Below, piece after piece: positions 18,379 to 27,292 of a DNA stretch of 64,000 bases. Under the pieces are notes generated by a model. It did not search any database. It saw only the letters and a program-made list of their open reading frames with translations, and was not told the origin of the DNA. Source of the stretch: Pseudocolwellia sp048296855 (lineage in GTDB: Bacteria; Pseudomonadota; Gammaproteobacteria; Enterobacterales; Alteromonadaceae); the NCBI GenBank assembly GCA_048296855.1, contig CP182631.1, one strand, 5' to 3'. The position numbers and the translations under genes are program-made. Every line of letters starts with the position of its first letter. Within the stretch, counting starts at the first letter, position 1.

Positions 18379-19671
18379 TTAATTCATAGGTAAAGTCACC
18401 GTTGCTTTTAACCCACCATTCTCAACATTAGTTAATTCAACATGACCACCATGTGAATCAACGATACGTTTAATAATAGCTAACCCTAAACCACTACCTT
18501 CTCCTCCTCTAGCTGTATCTCCTTGAGTAAAAGGCTGAAATAAACGAGACATCTCTTGTTCTGGGATACCAGGCCCCTTATCTATTACAGAAAAAGAAAC
18601 ACATTTTTGTTTCGCTAGCTCATCAGTTTCAATAATAATATCGTCATCACTGTAACGAAGGGCATTTTGAATAAGATTCGCAACAACCCTTTTTATAGCA
18701 ATGTAACGAATTGGAATAGGGGTAATACTTTTATCTGTATAAGAAATAACGCGATCAGATATTTTTTCTGCCTGTATCACTTCTTTTAAAAGCTCATTTA
18801 AATCGCTCATTTCAACAGCATCTTTTGTATCATGACGAATGTAATCAATAAATTGATCGATAATTTTATTCATGTCATCAATGTCGCTTTCAATCCCTTC
18901 TTTAAAGAATTCATCTTCAGCTGACATCATTTCTGTTGCTAATCGAATACGCGTTAGTGGGGTTCTTAAATCATGTGAAATACCCGCCATTAACAAATTA
19001 CGATCATCTTCTAATTGTAATATTCCTTTAGACATGTGATTAAATGCTTGTGTAACAGCAACAATTTCAGTTGTTCCGTTTTCCTTTAAAGGCTCAGGAA
19101 AGTTACCTCGGCCGACTTCTTTAGCAGCATACTGCAATGCTTTTAAAGGCCTATTAAGTTGCCTAACAAACAACCAACCTCCAGCAACACTTAACACACC
19201 TAAAATAACGAGAACAACCAATAAAGGGTATAAATTTTCTTCTTCCAAACCTGTTAGCGGAATTTTAACCCACCAATTAGGTGATTGCGGAGGACGGATC
19301 CAAAACAAATATTCATCACCTTGAGAAATTCGAACTTCTGCTGGACCACCTAATAATAATGTCATTTCTTCAGAACGAAAAGGATAATAAATGGCGTGTT
19401 GTAAACCTAGCTTCATTGCCACTTTTTCACGATAAACCCCTATTCCAGTTTCTTTATGAAAAGCTTCTGCCATCGCGGGTCTTAATACAGGATCATCAAT
19501 ATCAATAAACACCGCTTTTACTTGTTTAGCTAACAGTTGGTTAACTTGTTGAGCATTGGGCTGGAGAATATATATAGCTATAGAAATGTAGGAAACAACC
19601 TGATTAACTAAAAGTAAAACACCAATGAGTAATACAGTTTGTCCAAATGCACTTCGTGGTAATACTTTCAT
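18379..19671 (-). CDS. envZ: Osmosensor-type histidine kinase EnvZ
   Basis: A 430-aa membrane sensor kinase: first transmembrane helix (residues ~12-36), periplasmic domain (~37-145), second helix (~147-168), HAMP linker (RPLKALQYAAKEVGRGNF), dimerisation/phosphoacceptor H-box GISHDLRTPLTR with His233, and a catalytic domain with the N-box (LIQNALRYSD), G1 (DKGPGIP) and G2 (GGEGSGLGLAI). The GGEGSGLGL loop and position next to OmpR identify it as EnvZ. It is 119 bp downstream of ompR, with a hairpin in the gap. Confidence 0.92.
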   Translation of the reverse strand: MKVLPRSAFGQTVLLIGVLLLVNQVVSYISIAIYILQPNAQQVNQLLAKQVKAVFIDIDDPVLRPAMAEAFHKETGIGVYREKVAMKLGLQHAIYYPFRSEEMTLLLGGPAEVRISQGDEYLFWIRPPQSPNWWVKIPLTGLEEENLYPLLVVLVILGVLSVAGGWLFVRQLNRPLKALQYAAKEVGRGNFPEPLKENGTTEIVAVTQAFNHMSKGILQLEDDRNLLMAGISHDLRTPLTRIRLATEMMSAEDEFFKEGIESDIDDMNKIIDQFIDYIRHDTKDAVEMSDLNELLKEVIQAEKISDRVISYTDKSITPIPIRYIAIKRVVANLIQNALRYSDDDIIIETDELAKQKCVSFSVIDKGPGIPEQEMSRLFQPFTQGDTARGGEGSGLGLAIIKRIVDSHGGHVELTNVENGGLKATVTLPMN

Positions 19672-19752
19672 AATAATGTTGTACCTAAATACGACTGCTG
19701 AGTTACATAATTTTATTCAGAAAATAAGATGGGTTATCTTCACAATTTGAAG

Positions 19753-19778
19753 GAATGAGTGAAAGGTTTCACTCATTC
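19753..19778. repeat. Hairpin between ompR and envZ
   Basis: A perfect 12-bp inverted repeat (GAATGAGTGAAA, 19753-19764, with TTTCACTCATTC, 19767-19778) starts 13 bp beyond the ompR stop codon on the minus strand. It has no U-tract, so it may set the ompR/envZ ratio by partial termination or RNA processing rather than act as a full terminator. Confidence 0.55.
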
Positions 19779-19790
19779 TTGATAGGTAAG

Positions 19791-20516
19791 TTAAGCTGTA
19801 CCGGTTCCTTCGGGTACAAATACATAACCTAATCCCCAAACCGTTTGAATATAACGAGGTTTTGCAGGGTCTTCTTCAAGCATTCTTCTTAAGCGAGAAA
19901 CTTGAACATCAATACTTCGCTCTAAAGCTGAATAATCTCTTCCACGAGCAAGATTCATTAATTTATCACGTGAAAGAGGCTCCCTTGGATGACTAATAAG
20001 TGCTTTTAAAACAGCAAATTCACCACTGGTTAAAGGCATACTTACGTCGCCTTTTAGCATTTCTCTTGTCGCTAAGTTAAGTTGGTATTCACCAAATGAA
20101 ATGATATTTTCTTCAAGGCTTGGCGCACCAGGAGCTTCTTGAACTTTTCGTCTTAATACCGCTTTAATACGTGCTAAAAGCTCTCTAGGATTAAAGGGTT
20201 TAGGCATGTAATCGTCTGCACCTAACTCTAATCCAATGATACGATCAACTTCATCACCTTTAGCGGTAAGCATAACAATAGGAATATCATTATTGTTTTG
20301 GCGTAAACGACGACAAATAGATAAACCATCCTCACCCGGAAGCATTAAATCGAGTACTAATAAATGGAAATTTTCTCGCTCTAATAAACGGTCCATTTGC
20401 TCAGAGTTTGCCGCACTTCTCACCACATAACCTTGCTCAACAAGATAACGTTCAAGTAGTGCTCGAAGGCGCATATCATCATCAACAACTAAAATTTTTG
20501 GAGTTTCTTGACCCAT
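19791..20516 (-). CDS. ompR: Response regulator OmpR
   Basis: A 241-aa OmpR/PhoB-family transcription factor. The receiver domain has the acidic pocket VVDDD, phosphoacceptor Asp56 in LVLDLMLPGEDG, the conserved Thr in VMLTAK and Lys in MPKPF. The C-terminal winged helix includes LTSGEFAVLKAL, RDKLMNLARGRDYSALERSIDVQVSRLRR and YIQTVWGLGYVF. It is expected to control porins and osmotic responses with EnvZ. Confidence 0.95.
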   Translation of the reverse strand: MGQETPKILVVDDDMRLRALLERYLVEQGYVVRSAANSEQMDRLLERENFHLLVLDLMLPGEDGLSICRRLRQNNNDIPIVMLTAKGDEVDRIIGLELGADDYMPKPFNPRELLARIKAVLRRKVQEAPGAPSLEENIISFGEYQLNLATREMLKGDVSMPLTSGEFAVLKALISHPREPLSRDKLMNLARGRDYSALERSIDVQVSRLRRMLEEDPAKPRYIQTVWGLGYVFVPEGTGTA

Positions 20517-20650
20517 TGGAGTGCTCTCTGTTTTTACTATAAGGTAAATATAAATGAAAAAGCGCTAAAGTTACAAAGCTCCTTTGTGACAATGCCTAGG
20601 CATTTGTTACAAATTATGAATAGCTCGTCAATTTTAGCGCTATAGAAGAT

Positions 20651-22000
20651 TTAATCCCCTAAGTTTAAATTATATTTTTCGATTAAAGAGTATAAGGTTG
20701 GTCTGGTAACACCAAGCAGTTCAGCCGTTTTAGACATATTGGTTTCAGAAAGCGAATAGGCTTTCTTAATAGCGATAGATTCTGCTTGCTCACGAACCGT
20801 ACGCAAATTGAGCGATAATTCAAATTCTGAATTTTCATGATCAAAAAAGCCTAAATCTATTGCAGTAACTTGAGTACCTGTACACATAATAACAGAGCTT
20901 TTTACTTTATTTTGCAACTCACGAATATTTCCTGGCCATCTATGGCTTTTAATGGCACTAAAACCGTCGTCAGAAAAACTTTTAACATTACTTTTATATT
21001 CTTGAGCATAACGTTGTAAAAAGTATTGAGCTAAAATAAGTACATCTTCATCTCTGTCTCTTAGTGGTGGAATATTTAACGTAATTTCACTCACACGGTA
21101 AAATAGATCTTCCCTAAAGGTTTTCTCTTTTACCATCTCTTCAAGATTCTGGTTAGTTGCACAAACCACTCTTACATCTACTGAAATTTCTTGTCGTCCA
21201 CCTAAACGCTCTATTTGCTTTTCTTGTAAAAAACGTAAGAGTTTAGCTTGAAGATTAAAAGGCATATCACCAATTTCATCTAAAAATAGTGTTCCACCTT
21301 CAGCACATTCAATTTTACCTTTAGTGGTTTTGTGTGCGCCTGTAAAAGCACCTTTTTCAAAACCAAACAATTCACTTTCTAATAACGTTTCAGGGATTGA
21401 TGCACAGTTAATAGCAACAAACGGCTTATCTTTTCTATCACTCGCTAAATGAACAGCATTTGCGGTAACTTCTTTACCTGTTCCACTTTCACCCAGTAAT
21501 AAGGCAGTGATTTGCGTAGGTGCTATACGTTTCACCATAGTACGCAATCTATCTATAGCGGCACTATTACCAATAATACCTATATCGCTACCGGCTACAG
21601 AACGCATTAACCTGTTTTCTTCCTCAATGGCGGCAACACTAAATGCACGAGAAATAATCACGTTAATGACTTCTGATTCGATAGGCTTTTGATAAAAATC
21701 GTATGCGCCTGCTGATATAGCTTTTAACGCATTGGTTCGATCATCGTTACCCGTAATAACAATTACTTTAGTATGAGGAGCTATTGTGAGAATTTCTTGC
21801 AGAGCCGCTAAACCTTCAGAAGCATTCGCTTCATCGGGTGGTAAACCTAAATCTAAAGTGACAACTTTAGGTTCAAAGCGTCTTACTGCAGCAATAGCGC
21901 TTTCTCTATCCCCAGCTAAGACAACATCATAATCAGACAGACTCCACTTGAGCTGTTTTTGAATACCCTTGTCATCATCAATGATTAATAATTTTTCCAT
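20651..22000 (-). CDS. prsR: PEP-CTERM-box response regulator transcription factor PrsR
   Basis: A 449-aa sigma-54-dependent regulator. Receiver domain with Asp50 in VTLDLGLPPDEANASEG, whose extended loop is typical of PrsR; AAA+ domain with Walker A GESGTGKE (~170-177), the sigma-54-contacting GAFTGA (217-222) and GGTLFLDEIGDMP (Walker B); C-terminal Fis-type helix-turn-helix (MSKTAELLGVTRPTLYSLIEKYNL). In characterised systems PrsR with PrsK activates genes of exopolysaccharide and PEP-CTERM protein sorting. It is 38 bp downstream of prsK. No exosortase, EPS or PEP-CTERM gene is visible in this window. Confidence 0.9.
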   Translation of the reverse strand: MEKLLIIDDDKGIQKQLKWSLSDYDVVLAGDRESAIAAVRRFEPKVVTLDLGLPPDEANASEGLAALQEILTIAPHTKVIVITGNDDRTNALKAISAGAYDFYQKPIESEVINVIISRAFSVAAIEEENRLMRSVAGSDIGIIGNSAAIDRLRTMVKRIAPTQITALLLGESGTGKEVTANAVHLASDRKDKPFVAINCASIPETLLESELFGFEKGAFTGAHKTTKGKIECAEGGTLFLDEIGDMPFNLQAKLLRFLQEKQIERLGGRQEISVDVRVVCATNQNLEEMVKEKTFREDLFYRVSEITLNIPPLRDRDEDVLILAQYFLQRYAQEYKSNVKSFSDDGFSAIKSHRWPGNIRELQNKVKSSVIMCTGTQVTAIDLGFFDHENSEFELSLNLRTVREQAESIAIKKAYSLSETNMSKTAELLGVTRPTLYSLIEKYNLNLGD

Positions 22001-22038
22001 TTAGAAAGAACCCTTACTTTATACTTATTATTGTTCGC

Positions 22039-24075
22039 TTATCTTAAAGATGATGTAGCAGGTACATTGACAATAAATTTACTACCAACACCTTCCTCAC
22101 TCTCGACTTTAATAACCCCTGAAATACTTTCTATAAATTGCTTAGCTTCATAAACACCTATGCCCATACCCGCATTACCTTTAGTTGTGTCAAAAGGTTT
22201 AAATAAGCGCTTTTCAATAAACGCTTTAGACATACCGCAACCATTATCTTCAATTATTATTTGAATGTCATTTGAAACACTTCTTAAAAAAACTTTTACC
22301 CAACCATTTTTATCAGTTGCTTCTTGAGCATTTTGAATTAAGTGATTTAGCACGGAAAATAAAACATCTTTGTCAGCAGTAACCATAAGATCGCCCACTG
22401 AAATATATTCTACTAATGGCTTTTTCACATTCCGTTGAGCAACAACTTGTTCTAATACAGTATTTACATTAACGGTATTACTTTTAACTTGAGCAACTTG
22501 CTTATTACGTAATTGCGATAATACTTTATCTAAACGTTCAGTGGCTGATTCTACCGTTTCGAAAACATCATCAACAAATTCGGGGTTATTTCTATGTTTC
22601 TCAGCATTATTAGTTATCAATGCTAGCTGAGCTTGTATGTTTTTTAAATCATGAACAAGAAAAGCAGACATACGATTAAAGGCATCAAATTGTTTTGATT
22701 CTGCAATTTTGTCGTTGGCCTCATGTAAAGATAAAACATTTCCCAATTGCTGGGAAATGGCAAAAAATAAATCACGATCTTCCCAATTGAATTGAGACAG
22801 CTCTTTATCTGTTGCTAAAACAAATAAACCATAAAACTCTTTGCCAATAAAAATAGGTACAACAACCGAAATATTTTTATCTTGCCATTGCAATAAATTA
22901 AGAGATAAATCAGGATAAATACTCGGTGCTTCTGAATATTCTTTTAAGTCTATAATCCAACCTTCACGTTTACAAAAATGACAGAGGTGAATTAATTGGG
23001 GAACAAATATATCTTCAAACTCTAAGCCTGATGAGTACTTAGTTTCGAATTGCGTATTGGTAATTTGTTTTACAATAGCTCCATACTGAGTTCCAGTTTT
23101 AGACATCATGATCTGGGTAGCCATTTGATAATTATTTTCAGCGTCGCTACTTTCAATTTTCCCAATCAAGTTTAGCCATTCATCTCTATATTCATATTTA
23201 TTAGCAAAAAAGTTTTTCGCTATAAATACTTTAACATTTCTTCTCAATGTTTCTGTTGCTAGTAAAGTGATAAGAACAATACCACCTAAAACCAAAAACC
23301 CAACACTAAATACAGAGCCCCACTTGCCACCAAAATAACTTAATACATAACCAACAACCGCCATAATAATTAAATACACACCGGCAATCATTAGCATTGA
23401 GCTATAAAAAACAACATTACGGGATACAAAAATTCTTACAGAACCGTTTTTAATTCTTCGGGTGCTGATCATCAGCAAAGGAACAACAACAATCGCGATA
23501 AAGCCTCGGCTAAACCAAAAATTAAAATCGAGCCTTTGTACCATCATCGCTTGTGCGTAAAGCACAAAATCAAACAACGACACACTTGCAATCGCGATAA
23601 CAAGAGGCCATATCGCCCATCGTACTTGAGAATTAGCACTGCGATAAAGTTGCTCTAATAAAACGAGTGTCCATAAATTGAGGACAATAAACAGTAAAAA
23701 TAAATACTCATATGAAAAATGTAACGTATAGGTCAGCAACCAACAACTTGCCATTAGACCCGCCCAAATAAGGCTATATTTTTTTATATAAATATTGGAG
23801 AACAATCTTCGAAACGTGGTTTCTTCCGTATTACAAATGAGAACAAGAATAGACCAACAAGCTATTTTGACACCGTCGGCGACCATAACCCATTGTAAAG
23901 TAAATCCAAATTTTATTTGAAGAGCGGCAACAAGGTTGGCTGTAAGAGTAGAAATAGCACAAATGATAATACATCTAGCTAAAAGTGTATTATTTCGAGC
24001 AGCAAAGAGCAGTAAGGTAAAAATAACATATGAAAAGCTCGCAAAAGCGTAGCCTAAAAAACCAATTGAATCCAT
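22039..24075 (-). CDS. prsK: XrtA/PEP-CTERM system histidine kinase PrsK
   Basis: A membrane histidine kinase of 678 aa from the chosen ATG. About eight N-terminal transmembrane helices (residues ~5-290) are followed by a GAF domain (~310-450), an atypical H-box FLVHDLKNIQAQ (His475) and an HATPase domain with NHLIQNAQEA, DNGCGM and GNAGMGIGVYEAK. This architecture and the H-D-L-K-N box are characteristic of PrsK. The ATG at 24075 has a weak GGTG site; a TTG two codons earlier is less likely. It forms an operon with prsR. Confidence 0.9.
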   Translation of the reverse strand: MDSIGFLGYAFASFSYVIFTLLLFAARNNTLLARCIIICAISTLTANLVAALQIKFGFTLQWVMVADGVKIACWSILVLICNTEETTFRRLFSNIYIKKYSLIWAGLMASCWLLTYTLHFSYEYLFLLFIVLNLWTLVLLEQLYRSANSQVRWAIWPLVIAIASVSLFDFVLYAQAMMVQRLDFNFWFSRGFIAIVVVPLLMISTRRIKNGSVRIFVSRNVVFYSSMLMIAGVYLIIMAVVGYVLSYFGGKWGSVFSVGFLVLGGIVLITLLATETLRRNVKVFIAKNFFANKYEYRDEWLNLIGKIESSDAENNYQMATQIMMSKTGTQYGAIVKQITNTQFETKYSSGLEFEDIFVPQLIHLCHFCKREGWIIDLKEYSEAPSIYPDLSLNLLQWQDKNISVVVPIFIGKEFYGLFVLATDKELSQFNWEDRDLFFAISQQLGNVLSLHEANDKIAESKQFDAFNRMSAFLVHDLKNIQAQLALITNNAEKHRNNPEFVDDVFETVESATERLDKVLSQLRNKQVAQVKSNTVNVNTVLEQVVAQRNVKKPLVEYISVGDLMVTADKDVLFSVLNHLIQNAQEATDKNGWVKVFLRSVSNDIQIIIEDNGCGMSKAFIEKRLFKPFDTTKGNAGMGIGVYEAKQFIESISGVIKVESEEGVGSKFIVNVPATSSLR

Positions 24076-24226
24076 TACCAATCACCATGTATGTTTTTAA
24101 CTAGTAGCGCACACATAAGCCCTTCTAATCACTAACAACATACTACCGTTAATATGTTACTTTTTCTACGTTTAGCATGTAATACACGATAATTTTTCGT
24201 TGATTAGTCAGTATTTTGGTAAGAAA

Positions 24227-24301
24227 TGGCGCTCTCGGCAGGAATCGAACCTGCGACTTAGACTCCGGAGGTCCACGTGATATCCACTTCACCACGAGAG
24301 C
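24227..24301 (-). tRNA. tRNA-Arg (anticodon CCG)
   Basis: On the minus strand it folds into a complete cloverleaf: acceptor GCTCTCG/CGAGAGC, D-arm GTGA...TCAC, anticodon loop CTCCGGA giving CCG, T-arm GCAGG-TTCGAAT-CCTGC, discriminator G and an encoded CCA at 24227-24229. It reads CGG codons. I saw no copy of its 3' end nearby that would suggest an integrated element. Confidence 0.96.
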
Positions 24302-24456
24302 TACATTTTGTAGGCTGCGATTCTAGTCAAAACCTCACTTCATTTCTAGTGTTAGCTTAAAATAAATACCACTACTTTGAAAAACAATACTCAAGCTTGC
24401 CTATCAATAAAACTTTACGTACATTGTATGCTTTGCACTATATCGTTTGAAGGTTC

Positions 24457-25104
24457 ATGCTTAGTTCTCCTGCTAAAAATCATTTATGTAATACCGTACT
24501 ACTTGGGAATTTAGTTGATAAACCCATTATTAGGTATCAGGCAAATCCCATTTTAGCTATCGCTGAATTTACTTTAGCAACCCACAGTAAATGGTTTGAT
24601 AAAGCAACCAATCAATATAAAGAATGGACTCGCTACCATGTTATCAAAGTGATAGGTGAAGTTGTTGAGCGCTCACTGATACACGCACAAAAAGGCGATA
24701 TCATTTTATTACAAGGGTACCTACTTAATAGTAAGAAATCAGGCCGAGAAATTATTCATGCGACTTATGCCCAAACTTACCCTAAAGGTTATGCTAAATC
24801 TCTTAATCAAATACACTGCAGTGGGCAAATTCACTCCTCTATTAAGTTTGTAACTACTGAGCACAATAAAGAACTTGCAGAGTTAACATTACTATTAAAC
24901 TTTTTTGTGCACTCTTCTGTAACTCAAGAACTTAAAAATGTAGAAATTGAAAGACCTATTCACATATGGGGAAAACAAGCGTCTTACATTAATGAACAAG
25001 CAAAAATAGGAGATCATTTAGTTATTGAAGGTAAACTAAGTTATTTAAATAACTCAAATAAATCTCAATTAATTGATTGTCAGCAGGTGATATTGCTAAA
25101 ATGA
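24457..25104 (+). CDS. Tandem OB-fold SSB-like protein
   Basis: A 215-aa soluble protein that appears to contain two single-stranded-DNA-binding-type OB folds. The first (residues ~10-105) resembles canonical SSB: NTVLLGNLVDKPIIRY, then AEFTLATHS, W-T-R-Y-H-V-I-K-V-I-G, KGDIILLQGYL and a closing strand. The second (~112-215) repeats the pattern more weakly: QIHCSGQIHSSIKF, ELTLLLNFFVHS, I-H-I-W-G-K-Q-A, GDHLVIEGKLSYL and QQVILLK. There is no disordered tail or acidic D-D-I-P-F tip, so it probably does not recruit partners as housekeeping SSB does. It could be an SSB paralogue or a PriB-like accessory protein; the function is unassigned. It lies between tRNA-Arg and a membrane protein gene. 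Confidence 0.65.
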   Translation: MLSSPAKNHLCNTVLLGNLVDKPIIRYQANPILAIAEFTLATHSKWFDKATNQYKEWTRYHVIKVIGEVVERSLIHAQKGDIILLQGYLLNSKKSGREIIHATYAQTYPKGYAKSLNQIHCSGQIHSSIKFVTTEHNKELAELTLLLNFFVHSSVTQELKNVEIERPIHIWGKQASYINEQAKIGDHLVIEGKLSYLNNSNKSQLIDCQQVILLK

Positions 25105-25153
25105 AGTAATCAATGGACTGTAAAACATAATTCTAGCTTTTACTCATTTATAA

Positions 25154-27238
25154 ATGAAGATAATGAAGAAAAATAAAAACACATTTTATAATATAAAATA
25201 TCTACTCATTGGTCTTTTGTTTTCAATGGGAATCAATCAAATTGCATTTAGCTCAACTCCATATGTTGTGGAGCCTTTTATTGATTTACCTAAACTAACA
25301 ACAAACAATTTTTGGTTGTTACCCCTTACTAACACCACACGCAATAATCAACTCTTCTTTACTGATTCAACAGGGAAAATGTATCGCTCTAAAGGGCAAA
25401 AAATACAAGCTCAGCCTATTATTAATTTTTCAAAAAACTTAGAACAAAACAAAACCCGTATTTTTACTGCGGTCACATTACATCCTAATTTTCATTTAAT
25501 GGATCAAACGGGATACAATGTAATTTACACGGCTCATACTGAACTTTACGATCCAACAAAGAAAAATAACCAACTGAGTAAAAAAGAATTAGAAGTACAA
25601 CATACACACGATGCAGTTATTACTGAATGGCAACTTAGCAATGTTAATAAAGATCAAATAAATATTTCTCACAAAAGAGAAATACTCCGTATTGCAGCCA
25701 CAGCGTCAAACAAAATTAATCAATTATCTTTTAATCCTTATTTAAAGTCTTGGAGTGATGACTTCGGTTACCTCTATTTTTCATTAACGCCGAATAAAGA
25801 GCTTAAAGATTTGCCTTTATATTCAGGCAGTATATTAAGAATTAACCCTGAAAAGTTTGGCTTACGCAATTACACCATCCCGCATAACAATCCATTTATT
25901 AAAAATACTAATATTCAAGATGAAATTATTATATTAGGCGTACAAAATATCAGTCAGTTTACTTGGTCTAAACAAACTAAAAATCAATTAATTGTTACCC
26001 ATGCGTATAATCATGAACACTTAATATCTCTCACATCATTGGGCCAAGATTATTTGTTAACTCCTCCTAAAGATCCTTTATATCAAGATCAAAATGAAAA
26101 CATTCATTTATCAAACGTGTATTACAAGGGAAGAGAACTCGATACATTATGGAACACAATATTATTTATATTACCTACAGAGAATGATTGGCAATTACAT
26201 TCATTAAAAGTAAATAACCACTCGACAACAGCCCAACAGTCAGAAAAAGTGATTAGTTTTAACCAAGCAACTTTTCCTACAGCAAACCAACTGGTATTAT
26301 TTATTGCGCACGAGAACGAGCTCTTTGTGTTTGATAAAACCCATTCTACTGTATATAAAATATTATCAAGTCTAGTACCAGAAACATCTTCAGCTACAGC
26401 TAAAAGAGTTGTAGCAGACGAAGAATCATCTTCAAATAGCTGGTTTTATATATTAATACTTTTAGCTCTGATCGGTATTGTTATATTTGTTATTAAAAAT
26501 AAATACAATCAACTTTTTATAAAAACAAAATCAATGTTACGCAGTAATTTTGCGCGTTTTGAATTTAATACCGCAACAGACGAAGTATCATTATTCAAGC
26601 GCCACGAAAATACCGTTAGCAAAGTTATTTCTATCAAAGAAATTCTTTGTAGTGAAATACTGCTTAACGACATTGTCATCAATCAGGTAACACATACAGA
26701 TGACACCGCTTTTAGTAACTCAATTGAAAACGCATTAAGAATTACTTTTGAACAAGAACATCGAGACAAGATGATTGACGATAAAGTAAGAAAAATCACA
26801 TTAAAACTCACAACTACTGAAGACGAAGAATTTTCAATTTGCTCTTACCTAAGAGAAGGCAACCAAAGACTTACAAAAGAAAAATACCACACAGTTATTG
26901 AACACGTTATCGACTGGCAATGGTATATATCATCAAAAATAAATGTAAATCACATTGCCAATAGAGTAATTAAAACGCCAGTTCCACCAGCAATAAAACA
27001 AAGAATTAAAAGCAAAAAACCTACACCTAAACCAGACATACAAAATAAGATCAAAGAAAAAAGTGCCAGTCCAACATTCAACAAAAGCACTAAAAACACA
27101 TCAAGTGGCAAAGTAAACACAAAATTACTCGATGCTTTAAACAAGTTGGTTCTTTTAAAAGAGCAAGGTTATTTGACTGAAGACGAATTCACTTTAGCCA
27201 AAAACAACTTATTAGAAAGCTTAAGCAACGATAGTTAA
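25154..27238 (+). CDS. Exported beta-propeller-like protein with TM segment and C-terminal SHOCT domain
   Basis: A 694-aa protein with no clear functional assignment. A signal helix (residues ~15-33) leads to a ~370-residue extracytoplasmic region whose motifs (FTAVTLHPNF, VIYTAHTE, GSILRINPEKFGLRNYTIPHNNPF) resemble the sorbosone/glucose dehydrogenase six-bladed propeller, but it looks degenerate. A single transmembrane helix at ~430-450 (WFYILILLALIGIVIFVI) is followed by a ~150-residue cytoplasmic domain, a Lys/Pro-rich linker and a C-terminal SHOCT motif (LLDALNKLVLLKEQGYLTED, ~655-690). SHOCT domains are usually oligomerisation modules. The start may be the ATG at 25154 or 25163. The following VTT gene is only ~50 bp away. 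Confidence 0.55.
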   Translation: MKIMKKNKNTFYNIKYLLIGLLFSMGINQIAFSSTPYVVEPFIDLPKLTTNNFWLLPLTNTTRNNQLFFTDSTGKMYRSKGQKIQAQPIINFSKNLEQNKTRIFTAVTLHPNFHLMDQTGYNVIYTAHTELYDPTKKNNQLSKKELEVQHTHDAVITEWQLSNVNKDQINISHKREILRIAATASNKINQLSFNPYLKSWSDDFGYLYFSLTPNKELKDLPLYSGSILRINPEKFGLRNYTIPHNNPFIKNTNIQDEIIILGVQNISQFTWSKQTKNQLIVTHAYNHEHLISLTSLGQDYLLTPPKDPLYQDQNENIHLSNVYYKGRELDTLWNTILFILPTENDWQLHSLKVNNHSTTAQQSEKVISFNQATFPTANQLVLFIAHENELFVFDKTHSTVYKILSSLVPETSSATAKRVVADEESSSNSWFYILILLALIGIVIFVIKNKYNQLFIKTKSMLRSNFARFEFNTATDEVSLFKRHENTVSKVISIKEILCSEILLNDIVINQVTHTDDTAFSNSIENALRITFEQEHRDKMIDDKVRKITLKLTTTEDEEFSICSYLREGNQRLTKEKYHTVIEHVIDWQWYISSKINVNHIANRVIKTPVPPAIKQRIKSKKPTPKPDIQNKIKEKSASPTFNKSTKNTSSGKVNTKLLDALNKLVLLKEQGYLTEDEFTLAKNNLLESLSNDS

Positions 27239-27292
27239 AAGAATAAGTAGATAACAATCAAACACATTCTATTAAAAAAAAATACGTTATGG

